DNA from: Linnemannia hyalina
Lineage: Eukaryota > Mortierellomycota > Mortierellomycetes > Mortierellales > Mortierellaceae
Direction of reading: 5' to 3'
DNA: 64,000 nucleotides
Assembly (NCBI GenBank): GCA_019671135.1
Contig: JAHRHY010000004.1
Coordinates: forward strand, 186,001-250,000
A program made the position numbers and the translations under genes. Every line of letters starts with the position of its first letter. Within the stretch, counting starts at the first letter, position 1. Shown here one piece after another: positions 33,674 to 43,793 of this stretch. The notes beneath the pieces were generated by a model. It had not been told where the DNA came from, made no database searches, and was given only the letters and a program-made list of their open reading frames with translations.

Positions 33674-35589
33674 ATGGCAGAAGGAAAGCCAACGGTGATG
33701 ATTATCGGTGCCGGCCTCGGAGGACTGACAATGGCGATTCTCTTGGAACGAGCAGGCGTCGACTATCATGTGTACGAAAAGTACAAGGAGCCCCGCCCCC
33801 TTGGAAGTGCCACTGGAATCAACCCCAACATCCTTCCTCTCTTTGAACAACTGGGTCTCTTGGAGAAACTCAAAGCGGTCGCCAAGGAGGTTTCTAGTGT
33901 CAATGTTTATACTGCGGACATGGAGCAGTTGGGGACTATTGACGTTCGTGACCATGAACAAATGTAAGTTTTTTTTTTTTTTTTGTTTTGTTTTGTTTAT
34001 TCGTTTATTCGTTTTTGATTGTTGTGTAAATAAGGATGAAGAACAAACGGTTCTGGCAATTCTTTGTTATCGATAATTGCATGCATTGTCCTCGTTTCTC
34101 ACATAGGTCGGGATACCTGTCGCTAATTATGTCTCGCCGTGACCTTCACGCTTTCCTGCTGTCAGAAGTCCCCAAGGAGAAGATGACCCTCGGAACCAAG
34201 GTCCTCTCGATCCAACAGAACAAGCACGGTGTCATGATCAGGACCAACGACGGCAAACACCACCACGCCGATATCCTTATCGGATCCGACGGTGCCTACA
34301 GTGCCGTTCGTCAGTCTCTTTACAAGCAGATGGGCGATCAAGGGATTTTGCCAAAGTCGGATGGCGAGCCACTCAAGGTCTGCCATATGGGTATCTTGGG
34401 CACGACTGAGCGTTTGGATCCTGAAAAGTTTCCTCAAGCTCATGAGACGTATGGTCATAGTGGTGTTGTCATTGGCGACAAGACTCGACACACTGTAAGT
34501 TTTGTACAAGCAGTGAGCATGGGAATAGAGTGACAGAAGCGCATGTCAAAAAAGAAAGAGGGGAAAGAAAGAATAGCCGATGAGGCAGAAAAGGTTATGT
34601 ACTGTACCATGCCAAAAGAAGAGCAAAGGGAAATGGGAAGAAGGGGGAAACCAAACAGGCAGAAACGGGAACATCTGTGCCAAAAGAAAAGTTACTCTCA
34701 GAAAATGCTTAATTTTATGCTTTTTTTTCTTTGTTTTCTGGGCCCTTCATGCTACAACAATCACACTAGTGGCGGTACTTTTCTGTTCCCGACGGCAGAG
34801 TCTGCTGGAGAATCGATGTCCAGTTGAAATCAACCTCCCACGACGAGAGCGATTCCTTCCGTCTCTCCGAATGGGACGCCGACTCATTCAAGCTGGATGC
34901 AGATGACTGGAGAGGGTTCAAGACCGGTCTCGGCGGGACCATGGGCGACCTGATCGATGCCACGCCCAAGGACTGTATCTCCAAGGTCATGCTTGAGGAG
35001 AAGCTATTCGAGACATGGTACCATAACCGCACGGTGCTGATCGGTGATAGTTGCCACAAGATGTTGCCAAATGCCGGTCGAGGAGCACTCAATGCAATGA
35101 TGGATGCTGTTGTGTTGGCGAACACTATCTATGAGATTACTTCAGCTACCCCCGAGAATATTACCGCGGCGTTGAAGGAGTACTTTGAAATCCGTTATCC
35201 ACATGCCAAATTGGAGTTGCAAGGCAGTCAGCGCATGGCCAAGGTCCTTGCCGGCCAGGTACACTTCTTCCTCTCATCGTTTTGCTTGTTTTGTGAGCAT
35301 GCTTGATAGCAATTGAAGGTATGGTTGCTAACTGAGATCGACTTCTTTTTGACTGATATTTCATGAATAGACGTGGCTGGACAGCTTGACACGTTCGATT
35401 GTGCTGGGATACCTCCCAAAGTCGATCCAGCAAAAGAACACCGAAAACGGAATGCGATACCGCCCTCAGTTAACTTTTTTGCCCCAGGTTGAGGCCAGGG
35501 GAACTGTCCTTCCACTTCCTCAAATGGTCTCCAAGCGTTTATTGGCTGAGCAAAAACAACAGAAACAGCGGGAAGCGGCAGCTGTGTAA
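33674..35589 (+). CDS. FAD-dependent monooxygenase, paralog of the gene at 21856-24246
   Basis: Exons 33674-33963, 34107-34494, 34770-35258 and 35371-35589 give 461 residues. Motifs in order: IIGAGLGGLTMAILLERAG (GxGxxG), ADILIGSDGAYSAVRQSLY (DG motif) and VLIGDSCHKMLPNAGRGAL (GD motif), followed by the FAD-ribose-binding helix. Same PF01494 class as its paralog, sharing sequence and architecture through to the TWLDxxxR last exon. Exon 2 is exactly 388 nt in both genes and is entered in the same phase, and the third exon starts at the same codon, so both introns are ancestral. The paralog has two further introns within the GD region and one more further on, all lacking here. Substrate unknown. 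AATAAA lies 40 nt after the stop. A T15 run begins at 33970 in intron 1. Confidence 0.88.
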
Positions 35590-36037
35590 ATTGCCATAGA
35601 CATACTTCCACACACATCCGTGAATAACAATAAAAGTGTGGCATGTCAACCCTTGAAGACCCCTTTGTGGGCGTTGATAATCCAAGGCTTGTATCTCCCG
35701 ATGCATTACAATCACTGAAGAATGATGAAATGAACCACAGGCGACCACCCCCATCGGAGATGATCACCTTCGATCCACACCTTGCTTGCATATACACAGT
35801 CGTCGTGATATACAACTCTCTCATCCTCATCGTTCTTTTTCTCTTTCCTTCATTGATTTGTCTCTTCTCTTACCACCTTCCTATCCCCCCTCTTTCACAT
35901 TTGCTCTTACATCACCCACTCACTTGCACCTACTCTATCTATTGACTTGCAACGCGGCACGGCTACCAACATCTCTATCGACCCACCTCTCTTCTTTTCC
36001 CTTCCTCAATTCTACTGTACTGCGTCATACGACAATA
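35590..36037. other. intergenic region with AATAAA and CT-rich leader
   Basis: It carries the 3' flank of the monooxygenase and, from about 35810, a pyrimidine-rich stretch leading to the start codon at 36038. No gene seen. Confidence 0.45.
35629..35634 (+). terminator. AATAAA polyadenylation signal of the second FAD monooxygenase
   Basis: Canonical hexamer 40 nt downstream of TAA at 35587-35589. Confidence 0.6.
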
Positions 36038-37051
36038 ATGCTGCTGGACGTCATTCAATCCAATTGGCTTCGAAACAGGGTTCGTCCATTGTCCCCGATG
36101 CTCACTTTACTCTACTTTTCTACCCTCTGCTCATCACGACAATCGTTCCACCTTCTACCAACTAAACAACTCTTTTCCCTCGCCTTTCAAAACATTCAGC
36201 TCGTTGTTGCACCTTTCGTGATCCAGAACACCCTTCGCCCGTTCACAAGTACAAGCCATGCTGGAGGTATTCGCCATTCGCCTTTTCTTTATCCACTGCT
36301 TCTCGGCTCTTGTAATATATCAAGGCGACTGTGCTACGGCAGCAGCAATCCTAACCAATGACATGCATTATTTGAACTCGAACTAGCGGTGTGGATGGCC
36401 ATGAGGGTGGGAATAATGTGCAGTCAAGCCTTCTCGGGCGTAGTTCTCGTGCAGGGTATGATACTTCTTCAACTCTACTGGAACCCATACATCTGGATCC
36501 GCACCCCCGTGATCCCATTTGGGATCTGGACAACCAGTACCCTAGTCCACTTTGGACAGTTGGTGAGTCGAGTCGTCTTCTCAACTCCCGGCCGTATCTC
36601 AGCAATCGCAGTAGGAAGTGGTGGACTGTCAATCCCCCAGGTGTCCAAGAAACGCCTACTACTCAAAATCCTCTGGTTAGGTCTAGAAACCTATATCGGT
36701 TACCTCCTCACCGGCGGCTGGGCCGAACGCCAACAGCTCCACCAAATCGTCGCAAACTTAGAACTTATGCTCTTACGAGTCCAAGACCTGAAGGAACGAA
36801 CCCGGCGGCAATTGGAGGTTGGGTATGAGCCGAGTGCTGGGATAGAGGTGCTGGAAGGGTGTCGAAGGGAGGTGAGGGCTTATATCCGAGGGACGCTTGG
36901 GTACTTTCCAGAGGTTGTTGAAGTGGCAGAGGCGATTTATTTGGAATTGACGGAGGCTATGGGGCTGATTAAGATGGCTTGGGAAGCTGACGGTCGTCGT
37001 CGGATGATGGATGAAGGGGATGGGGAAGGGCAGGAAGTTGACGGTATATAG
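36038..37051 (+). CDS. hypothetical protein with N-terminal membrane-spanning part and helical C-terminus
   Basis: Exons 36038-36079, 36200-36266 and 36387-37051 join in frame to 257 residues. Family not recognised. It starts MLLDVIQSNWLRNR, continues with VVAPFVIQNTLRPFTSTSHA and then AVWMAMRVGIM, followed by two hydrophobic stretches (FSGVVLVQGMILLQLYW and VIPFGIWTTSTLVHFGQLV) that may cross a membrane. A third, weaker one is ILWLGLETYIGYLLTGG. The C-terminal ~110 residues are amphipathic helix (AERQQLHQIVANLELMLLRV and ERTRRQLEVG) with an acidic end. The first exon could be longer, but the 42-nt model gives a donor (CAGG|GTTCGT) and correct phase. An organelle-membrane location is possible (inference only). 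Confidence 0.68.
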
Positions 37052-38360
37052 TTGCGACTAGTCCAGTAGTGTAGTAATGCTAAATAACGCGTTCATAGCA
37101 TGTCCAATTGAACGGTGCTGCTGCCTTTGGCAGGATGAAGGTCGTTGAGAATGAGCAAGAGCAACATACTAACTATTTTTTCTTTCTTCTTCCGCCGCTA
37201 TGGGTTCCACAACGGCTGAAACAAAATGTTTGTGCCGTCTTAGAATGAGAGCCATTTATTCATAACTCGTTCTCCTTTTTTTTTTTGACGCCATCATCAT
37301 CAATAAACGCCAAGACCATTCGCTCTCTTTTACCTGCATTTTCTGTGTCTGTCCACTTTGCGTCTGTGGACGCTCATTCTTCTTTTTTATCTACGGAAAA
37401 AGGAACACCGATCAAGAAAAAAAATGGGCGTAAAGCAAAAAATGTGATGCGGCCGTTCAAACTTTGAACCCGTGAAATGTTTATTTTTACGGCGCCGCGC
37501 ATCCTGACCAAGGAAAACTATTAAAAAAAAAAAGGTGGCAAAAACGATGAGCACAACGGCGACATGGACGGGAAGAGAAACTTGTCTGTAAGGGAGGGCG
37601 TAGATGTTATTTTGTTCCTTCGTTTAATTGCAATTCGCACATGGCATGGCCTCCGGTATGGTTTTATTATGAGGAGGTGGCGCATGATATTACTATGTGT
37701 GGACCCTCGCTTTTACTCAAGGACCTTCGAGATCATTTTGCTACTTGGTCACAGAGTGTTCCTTTATTACCATTCGTGTTGTTTACCGGGTGTGGCGTCG
37801 TACTTATTTTGGAGTTCACCATGCAAACACGCTCTCATTGTCGCAATAGGACAGCTACAGCCTGACCTTGTAACTTCGTTTTCTTCAAAAGGAAGATTGG
37901 GCGCGAAGCGAATCAAAAGTGGGAACGGTCTGTGCAAAAATCAAGGGGTGCGAGATGTGTTTGTCGACTTCTGCTAGGATGGGGGGTTGAATGAGGGTAA
38001 GACACACAACAACGACAAACGATAGCTAATATTGTCAAGGTGGAGGTGGTGAGACAGTTAGACGAAGAAAAAAAAACGGCGGAGGGGTCAAACAAAACGA
38101 GCGGGATGAGGGCGAAGAAAGGGACCAGACCACATAGTAACATGGCATTTGTACACTGGCCATGCATCCTTCTTATTGTCGTCCTTTCTCTTCTCTTCCT
38201 TCTTTCTCTTCACTCTACCTTCCACTCTCCCTTCCACTCTCCCTTCCTTCCACGTTCTACCCTCCTTGTCTCCTTCTCCACATACCGACAACATACCAAC
38301 CAACCAACTCATTCATTCCCTTCCCTTCGATCAACTCCAACGATTCCCAACTAACCCCAA
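37052..38360. other. intergenic region, no gene seen
   Basis: A homopolymer-rich, mixed-composition stretch with poly-A and poly-T runs near 37275 and 37510. Then come about 200 bp of TTCC/CTCT-rich leader (38170-38350) before the mannosyltransferase start. Open frames have no domain. Confidence 0.45.
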
Positions 38361-40202
38361 ATGGGCAGGTCGACCACCAAAAGAATGTCCTCCCAGTCCT
38401 CCACATTCTCAATCTTCACCTCCCCCCATCGACGAAGTCAAGATCTCCGCATCCTCCTCGTCGTCGCAATCTTCTTTTTCCTCGCCTCCATCAACCAATA
38501 CCACGGCTCCTTCGACGTCTCCTTCGACGAGGACGGCCAGGTCCAGTCTGTACCCGCCGAAGCTGGTGACGACGATTTGTATTACACACATCATATTGCT
38601 ACCTTCAAAAACGATCAAGTCCGTCCCTGGACCACCGCGGATACAGTCGCCTTATCGACAAGGGAAGGGCAGGAGATATTTGAGTTCTTGGGTGCCCCAC
38701 CTGCTTCCCCGCGTCCTGTTCGGGAAGCATTACCCATTGGAGAACAACGATTGGGGCGCGGTAATGAGGATAGAGCCGGCTACGACGCCGCAGTATCATC
38801 GACGGATCGTTCGAAAGCAGGCGGAAGCGACAAGATGTTTTTGCATCTCACGAAACGTCTTCGTGCCTACAGGGGACTCTGGCAACACCTTCAACCGGAT
38901 TATGAGGGTCTGAGGAGCGAGGAGAAACAAGACCAGTTCTATGTCCGTCCATCGCTGGACATGGCGCCCGCAGTACGGCTCCTCCAAAAGATGGAATGGT
39001 CGTTATTCCCATGGATCCTCAAGACTTATGCGACCACGTTTGACCTCTACCACGAGACCGTCGCTGCCGCTTCGCGAAGGCCGATTGACGAGAGGCGTGG
39101 GATAGTGATGTGTGTAGGCGACAAACATTCGGTTTATGCACGGACGACTGTCAAGGTTCTGCGGGATGTACTCAAATCCTCGCTGCCGATTGAGATCTAC
39201 TATGCGGGAGAGCAGGATCTGTCCCAGGAGAACCGTGCTTGGTTCGACCAATTGCCTGGCGTCAAGGTGATTGACATCACGACGCGGTTGGACCAGTCTC
39301 TTCTCCACCTTTCGGGGTCTATCATCAAGCCCTTTGCGATGTTGGTATCGCAGTTCCAGGAAGTCATCCTCCTCGATGCAGACGCGTACTTCCTACAGGA
39401 TCCCGAGAACCTGTTTGATGATGGTGGATACCAAGAGGTTGGGACGGTCTTCTTCTATGGTAGGACGGTGCCCAACAAGAGCAGCAAGGTCTCTCAGGCT
39501 AGCAAGCGCGCCTGGCTCGAGTCGTCTCTTCCCTCGGTCTCAAACCACCCTTCCAAGACGCGGTGGTTCCGATCTAAGGGCAACCAAGATCAGGATTCAG
39601 GCGTGGTGGTGATGGACAAGCGGATTCATTTCCTGGGCCTGCTGGCGATCTGCAAGTTGAACGATATTCAGGAACGGAACCAAGCTACCTATAGAGGCAT
39701 CTGGGGCGCGCAAGAGTCATTCTGGATCGGATTGGAGATGATTCAGGAGCGATATTCGTTTATTCGGTTCGGAGGTGGAGTGATTGGCGACCTAGGGGAT
39801 AGTATTCCTTACAAGCAAGACTCCCCAAGCGCTCCTACACGGATGGATCGCGTGTGCGGGAACCAATTGCATTTCAACCACAAAGGCCAACCACTCTGGT
39901 GGAACAGTGGTCTAGTGCGCGACAAGACAACAGACGGATCGCCCTACCTCAAATACACGGCCTGGATCCGGGACGAGCACGGGATCTGGGACATTGAGCA
40001 CTCGTGCCTGATCCAGGCCTTCCATGGGGCATTGAAAGAGGTCGAGTGGAACCATCGGCAGACAGCGTTTGAGATGTTGAGGATTGATCGTGGGGTGGCT
40101 CAAGAGCTGGGCCAGCCCTCTGTCAAGAACATCATGACGGTGCCTCGGCTTTTGCGGACGGATGGTGTCAAAGGCGGCAATGGCAACAACGACGCCGTTT
40201 AG
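38361..40202 (+). CDS. Mnn1-family alpha-1,3-mannosyltransferase (GT71)
   Basis: Uninterrupted frame of 613 codons. The N-terminal ~28 residues are Ser/Arg-rich, then DLRILLVVAIFFFLASINQY forms a type II signal anchor, so Golgi lumenal orientation is predicted. The catalytic region begins near residue 240 with RRGIVMCVGDKHSVYARTTV, then SLPIEIYYAGEQDLS, GSIIKPFAMLVSQFQEVILL and the metal-binding DADAYFLQDPENLF (DAD near 338-340). Later blocks are KGNQDQDSGVVVMDKR, GIWGAQESFWIGLEM and DRVCGNQLHFNHKG. These are the hallmarks of Pfam Mannosyl_trans3 (Mnn1/Mnt2/Mnt3). In yeasts these enzymes add terminal alpha-1,3-mannose to N- and O-glycans; the linkage here is inferred. Length is close to the family norm, and the frame ends in a Gly/Asn tail. 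Confidence 0.9.
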   Translation: MGRSTTKRMSSQSSTFSIFTSPHRRSQDLRILLVVAIFFFLASINQYHGSFDVSFDEDGQVQSVPAEAGDDDLYYTHHIATFKNDQVRPWTTADTVALSTREGQEIFEFLGAPPASPRPVREALPIGEQRLGRGNEDRAGYDAAVSSTDRSKAGGSDKMFLHLTKRLRAYRGLWQHLQPDYEGLRSEEKQDQFYVRPSLDMAPAVRLLQKMEWSLFPWILKTYATTFDLYHETVAAASRRPIDERRGIVMCVGDKHSVYARTTVKVLRDVLKSSLPIEIYYAGEQDLSQENRAWFDQLPGVKVIDITTRLDQSLLHLSGSIIKPFAMLVSQFQEVILLDADAYFLQDPENLFDDGGYQEVGTVFFYGRTVPNKSSKVSQASKRAWLESSLPSVSNHPSKTRWFRSKGNQDQDSGVVVMDKRIHFLGLLAICKLNDIQERNQATYRGIWGAQESFWIGLEMIQERYSFIRFGGGVIGDLGDSIPYKQDSPSAPTRMDRVCGNQLHFNHKGQPLWWNSGLVRDKTTDGSPYLKYTAWIRDEHGIWDIEHSCLIQAFHGALKEVEWNHRQTAFEMLRIDRGVAQELGQPSVKNIMTVPRLLRTDGVKGGNGNNDAV

Positions 40203-42190
40203 TAGTAGTTTTTTTTTTTTGCATATACTCATTTTCTAGACCTTGCATCATAACACTGTAAACATTCTTTCTTGTACAATGTACTCATTTCTTTTATTGA
40301 ATTGGGGGTGGTTAGTGCCTTTTCTGTGTGTTGACCAGTGCTTCCCTTGTGAGACTAATACACTCATCCCTGATTATCCAGTGATATGTAACTGTTCCTG
40401 AATTGTGTCAACTTTACCCATCCACGTTACTGCCCTACTGTCAACTCCACAAGCGCACAAGTCTCTTTTCTACGAGCATGCAATACACCCAAGGGGGAAG
40501 GAGCATCTGAAAACGTCGTCACAACTCCCATCGCACTGAGCATTCAACGCACGCACGACCCTTTGCTTATTGCATATACCTATCCCCTCTTACCCTGCTC
40601 TCACTCCTTGCCACCCCCTGTGAACGTTTTTTTGTGCCTTGTTTCCTCAACACATTGCGCGAGCGAAAAGAAAGAAAGTAGTTTGTTGTGTTGTGTTGTT
40701 GGCCGTTACACTGAGTTTTTTCTTTTTTTTTGGGGAATCAGTCTTTCGACGAATGAATGAACCCTCACTAGTTTTGCTCCCCATTCGAGGGGTTTTTTTT
40801 GTCCGCTCCAGAAAACGAAAAAAAAGGAATGAAGACCTTTTCGAAAAGAGGTTGCTTTGTCGTTCCCCTGAAGTACAAGCTTCTGTAAAGTCGAGAGACA
40901 TCTCAGTTACGGTAGTCGCGATCCTTGTTTTGTTGCAAGAATTGAGATCGCGTCAATTGGTGTCCCGCCTGGCCTATCCACACTGTCGTCCCACAGTTCT
41001 CAAAGGCAGTATGCACAAACAGTAACAGTCGATGCGACTTGTCAGTCTATGATCCTATGATAGATAAAGAATAGAACAACAACATGAGAGAGAAAGAAGA
41101 GCAAAAAAGGTAGATGAAGGAGGTAAGGCAACTACAAGAGCGATCTTTTGTTAGAAAGTATGAGTACAAGAAAAAAGTAGAGTGAAAGAAGAAAACGAGA
41201 TGGTTGTTGGGGAGTAAAAGGGGAGGGAGGAAAGAAGGGAAAGGGAGGTGCGCTGAGTGAGAATGGATGTGTAAGAGTGGACCCTTTCTCATCTTCCTTA
41301 GTTGCGTTTCTAAAGAGCTCAAGGTTTATCGCTTGCGAAAGGACTGGACTGCTGGTTAACCCCATCGTGATCATGATCATCGATCTAGTAGAAAAGGTGC
41401 AAGAGTGGATAAGGATTGCTCTATTGATCTCCTTTTCCCCCTTGCTGTTAGTCTGGGTATGGCGAGGTGCCGCATGTTGTTCCTCTTTCGTTTGTGTTGT
41501 TGTCGTTGTTCAATCATGCATCTTTCCGAGCAAATGAGACCTAACCTCAAAACACAAAAAGAACGTTGTGGAAGAAGAAGTGAGGCAAGAAGGTAGAAGG
41601 CAGGAGAGGAGGAACGCGTTGATGTTGTTTTACTGCACCAGTCAAACACACGGACAAAAGGAAGAGGAGCTTTGATCTTGGGCGAGACGAGAGCACGATG
41701 GCGTGATTTTGAAGGCAGTGGCCAAGCTTGACGACTTTCAGGACGTAAAAGAAAGAAAGGAGGGAAGGAAGGAAGGGCACGCACTTGGTTGCGATTGAAC
41801 AAGGACAGGGTCGGTTACACACTCCTGTTGGTTGATGGCCAGCAGTGGCCCGTCTCTAAAAAAAAGAGCGAATGAAATGTGAAAGGCGTGACTGTGAAAT
41901 CACACCTCGATGGCGAAATCGATCCCTCTGGTGACAAAGACAATCGAAAGTAAGGAAGAAAGTAAAAAAGAGACAGAAGTGCCATGACTGTCAGCCAACC
42001 CAGACAACCTTGTTTTTGTCTTCTTTACTCCGCGCGGTGGCGACATCCTCCCCTCTCAAAGGAAGAGGTATAAAAAGGATCCGGGTTCTTTACTCTCTTT
42101 TCTTTTCTTTTCTCCTTCCCCCTTCTCCTTCGTCACTACACAACACTCTTCTCCCCTTTTCACAACCAACCCACCAACCAACCAACAACC
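40203..42190. other. 2-kb intergenic region, no gene seen
   Basis: 3' flank of the mannosyltransferase, then low-complexity sequence (T- and A-runs, purine-rich blocks at 41090-41250 and 41700-41780). It ends in the TATA-containing core promoter and CT-rich leader of the peroxiredoxin gene. Frames up to ~140 codons are present but lack domains. Confidence 0.45.
42069..42076 (+). promoter_or_regulatory. TATA box of the peroxiredoxin gene
   Basis: A TATAAAAA element stands 115 bp before the ATG at 42191. It is followed at about +25 to +60 by a strong TTCTTTTC/CTCC pyrimidine tract, a common fungal transcription-start arrangement. It is the clearest TATA box in the window and fits the strong codon bias of the gene. 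Confidence 0.7.
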
Positions 42191-42874
42191 ATGTCTCCCG
42201 ATCGCAACCCCCTCCGCCTTGGCTCCATCGCCCCTGACTTTGAGGCCGAGACCACCGAAGGCCCTATCAAGTTCCACGACTTCATCGGCAACTCCTGGGT
42301 CATCCTCTTCTCCCACCCCGCAGACTTCACCCCCGTCTGCACCACCGAGCTCGGTGTTGTTGCCCGCCTCCAGCCCAAGTTCCAGGAGCGCAACGTCAAG
42401 GTCATCGGTCTCTCCGCCAACGGCCTCGAGTCTCACAAGGATTGGATCAAGGATATCAACGAGGTCAACGACGTCGACCTCCAGTTCCCCATCATTGCTG
42501 ATGCCGACCGTAAGATCTCGACCCTCTACGACATGTTGGACTACCAGGACTTGACCAACCTTGACGCCAAGGGTATCCCATTCACCGTCCGCTCCGTCTT
42601 CATCATCGACCCCAAGAAGACCATCCGCCTCACCCTCTCCTACCCCGCCTCGACCGGCCGCAACTTTGACGAGATCCTCCGTGTCGTTGATTCCCTCCAG
42701 CTCGGTGACAAGAACCGCATCACCACCCCCGCCAACTGGAAGCACGGTGATGACGTTATCGTCCACCCCTCCGTCTCCAACGAGGAGGCCGCTACCCTCT
42801 TCCCCGGCTTCAAGACCGTCAAGCCCTACCTCCGCTTTGCCACCCAGCCCGGCACCCAGCCCGCCACCATCTAA
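42191..42874 (+). CDS. 1-Cys peroxiredoxin (Prx6/AhpC-TSA type)
   Basis: Single exon, 227 residues, the normal length for the Prx6 class. The enzyme reduces H2O2 and organic hydroperoxides. The peroxidatic site is HPADFTPVCTTELG with Cys50 and the PxxxTxxC motif intact; no second family Cys is evident in the usual resolving position, which makes it 1-Cys. GIPFTVRSVFIIDPKKTIRL and YPASTGRNFDEILRVVDSLQ are diagnostic, as is the C-terminal extension with TPANWKHGDDVIVHPSVSNE that forms the Prx6 dimer arm. No targeting peptide, so cytosolic is likely. Codons end overwhelmingly in C (and G for Lys), much more than neighbours, indicating strong expression. This bias also produces a 236-codon antisense open frame, which is an artefact. 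TATA box and AATAAA flank the gene. Confidence 0.96.
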   Translation: MSPDRNPLRLGSIAPDFEAETTEGPIKFHDFIGNSWVILFSHPADFTPVCTTELGVVARLQPKFQERNVKVIGLSANGLESHKDWIKDINEVNDVDLQFPIIADADRKISTLYDMLDYQDLTNLDAKGIPFTVRSVFIIDPKKTIRLTLSYPASTGRNFDEILRVVDSLQLGDKNRITTPANWKHGDDVIVHPSVSNEEAATLFPGFKTVKPYLRFATQPGTQPATI

Positions 42875-43793
42875 AGTCGCTTCTCTCTTTTTTTAATAAG
42901 CTGGATTTGCATTAGTCTTTTCTTTTTTTGTCAACCCAACAAAAAGTCATATATCCTTGCAAAAAGAAACAACCACATTCTGTAAATAATAAAAACACTC
43001 TGCGAATCCACACCATCTGTCCCCCCTCAGCCAGTGCGAACGGTGAATGAATGAATGTTGTCAGTTGAAAAGCGCAAAGGGCACCCATGAGAAAAAAAAA
43101 AAAAGGGGAGGGGGGGGAGACCTTCAACTGCCGCCTTTCTCTGAAAATCGCAATTCCACAAGTAATATCACCAATCGGGTGTTTTTTTCCCCTTCATTCA
43201 TCGTTGTCAGCAAAACGCCAAAAAAAAGTTCAGAGAAGGCATAGAAAACAAGACGGGTTTGTTCCATTCCAGAAACACTAGCCCCACCGGGGAGCATAAA
43301 AAATACCCAAGCTTGAACCCCTTCCAGAGAGTTTTCTTATAGTCTCGCCATCTTCCTTCAGGTGCCTGGTTTGCCTCACTGCCCTTGGTATATTGGAGTT
43401 GTAAGTTGGATCGATGGAAGCATTTGTATGTCCAAGTCAATAAGCATAAACACGAAAGCCAACTCACGAAACAACAAAAAAGCATCTTGAAAGATCGAAT
43501 GCGAAAGCAACTTTTTTGTTCTTACGCGCAGTCATTCAGTCAGTCATCCCTTCTTTCGCACCTGGAACAAGGAGGACTTGCATTAACGTTCTGAGTTGCA
43601 AAGCGGGGGGAAAAGTAGAGCACAAATATCAGGGTCCCATTCCTTCAATCTCAACGAAAAAAAGAACAGCAAGAAAAAGCCATCGCCATTAATAGTAACC
43701 CGGTACCCGTGTTTTACAGATAAAGAGTCCCTGCTGCGGAAAGGAAAAACGCGTGTACATCAGATATGAAAGCTTGCGCCATCCCACGTTTAA
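42875..43793. other. convergent 3' flanks, no gene seen
   Basis: 3' sequence of the peroxiredoxin (+) and ASK1 (-) genes. It contains poly-A and G-rich runs (43090-43120) and no supported frame. Confidence 0.5.
42988..42993 (+). terminator. AATAAA polyadenylation signal of the peroxiredoxin gene
   Basis: Canonical hexamer 114 nt after the stop codon. Confidence 0.6.

Noticed and set aside
36351..36632. Minus-strand frame across the hypothetical membrane protein gene
   Set aside because: Shadow of the plus-strand exon 36387-37051, which joins in phase with two upstream exons.
37534..37542. GGTGGCAAA, the Rpn4-binding PACE element
   Set aside because: It is more than 11 kb from RPN3 and not beside any proteasome gene; a nonamer match by chance is plausible.
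42056..42766. 236-codon minus-strand open frame across the peroxiredoxin gene
   Set aside because: It is the shadow of strongly C/G-ending codons on the plus strand; its sequence is low-complexity Val/Gly/Asp/Glu with no domain.
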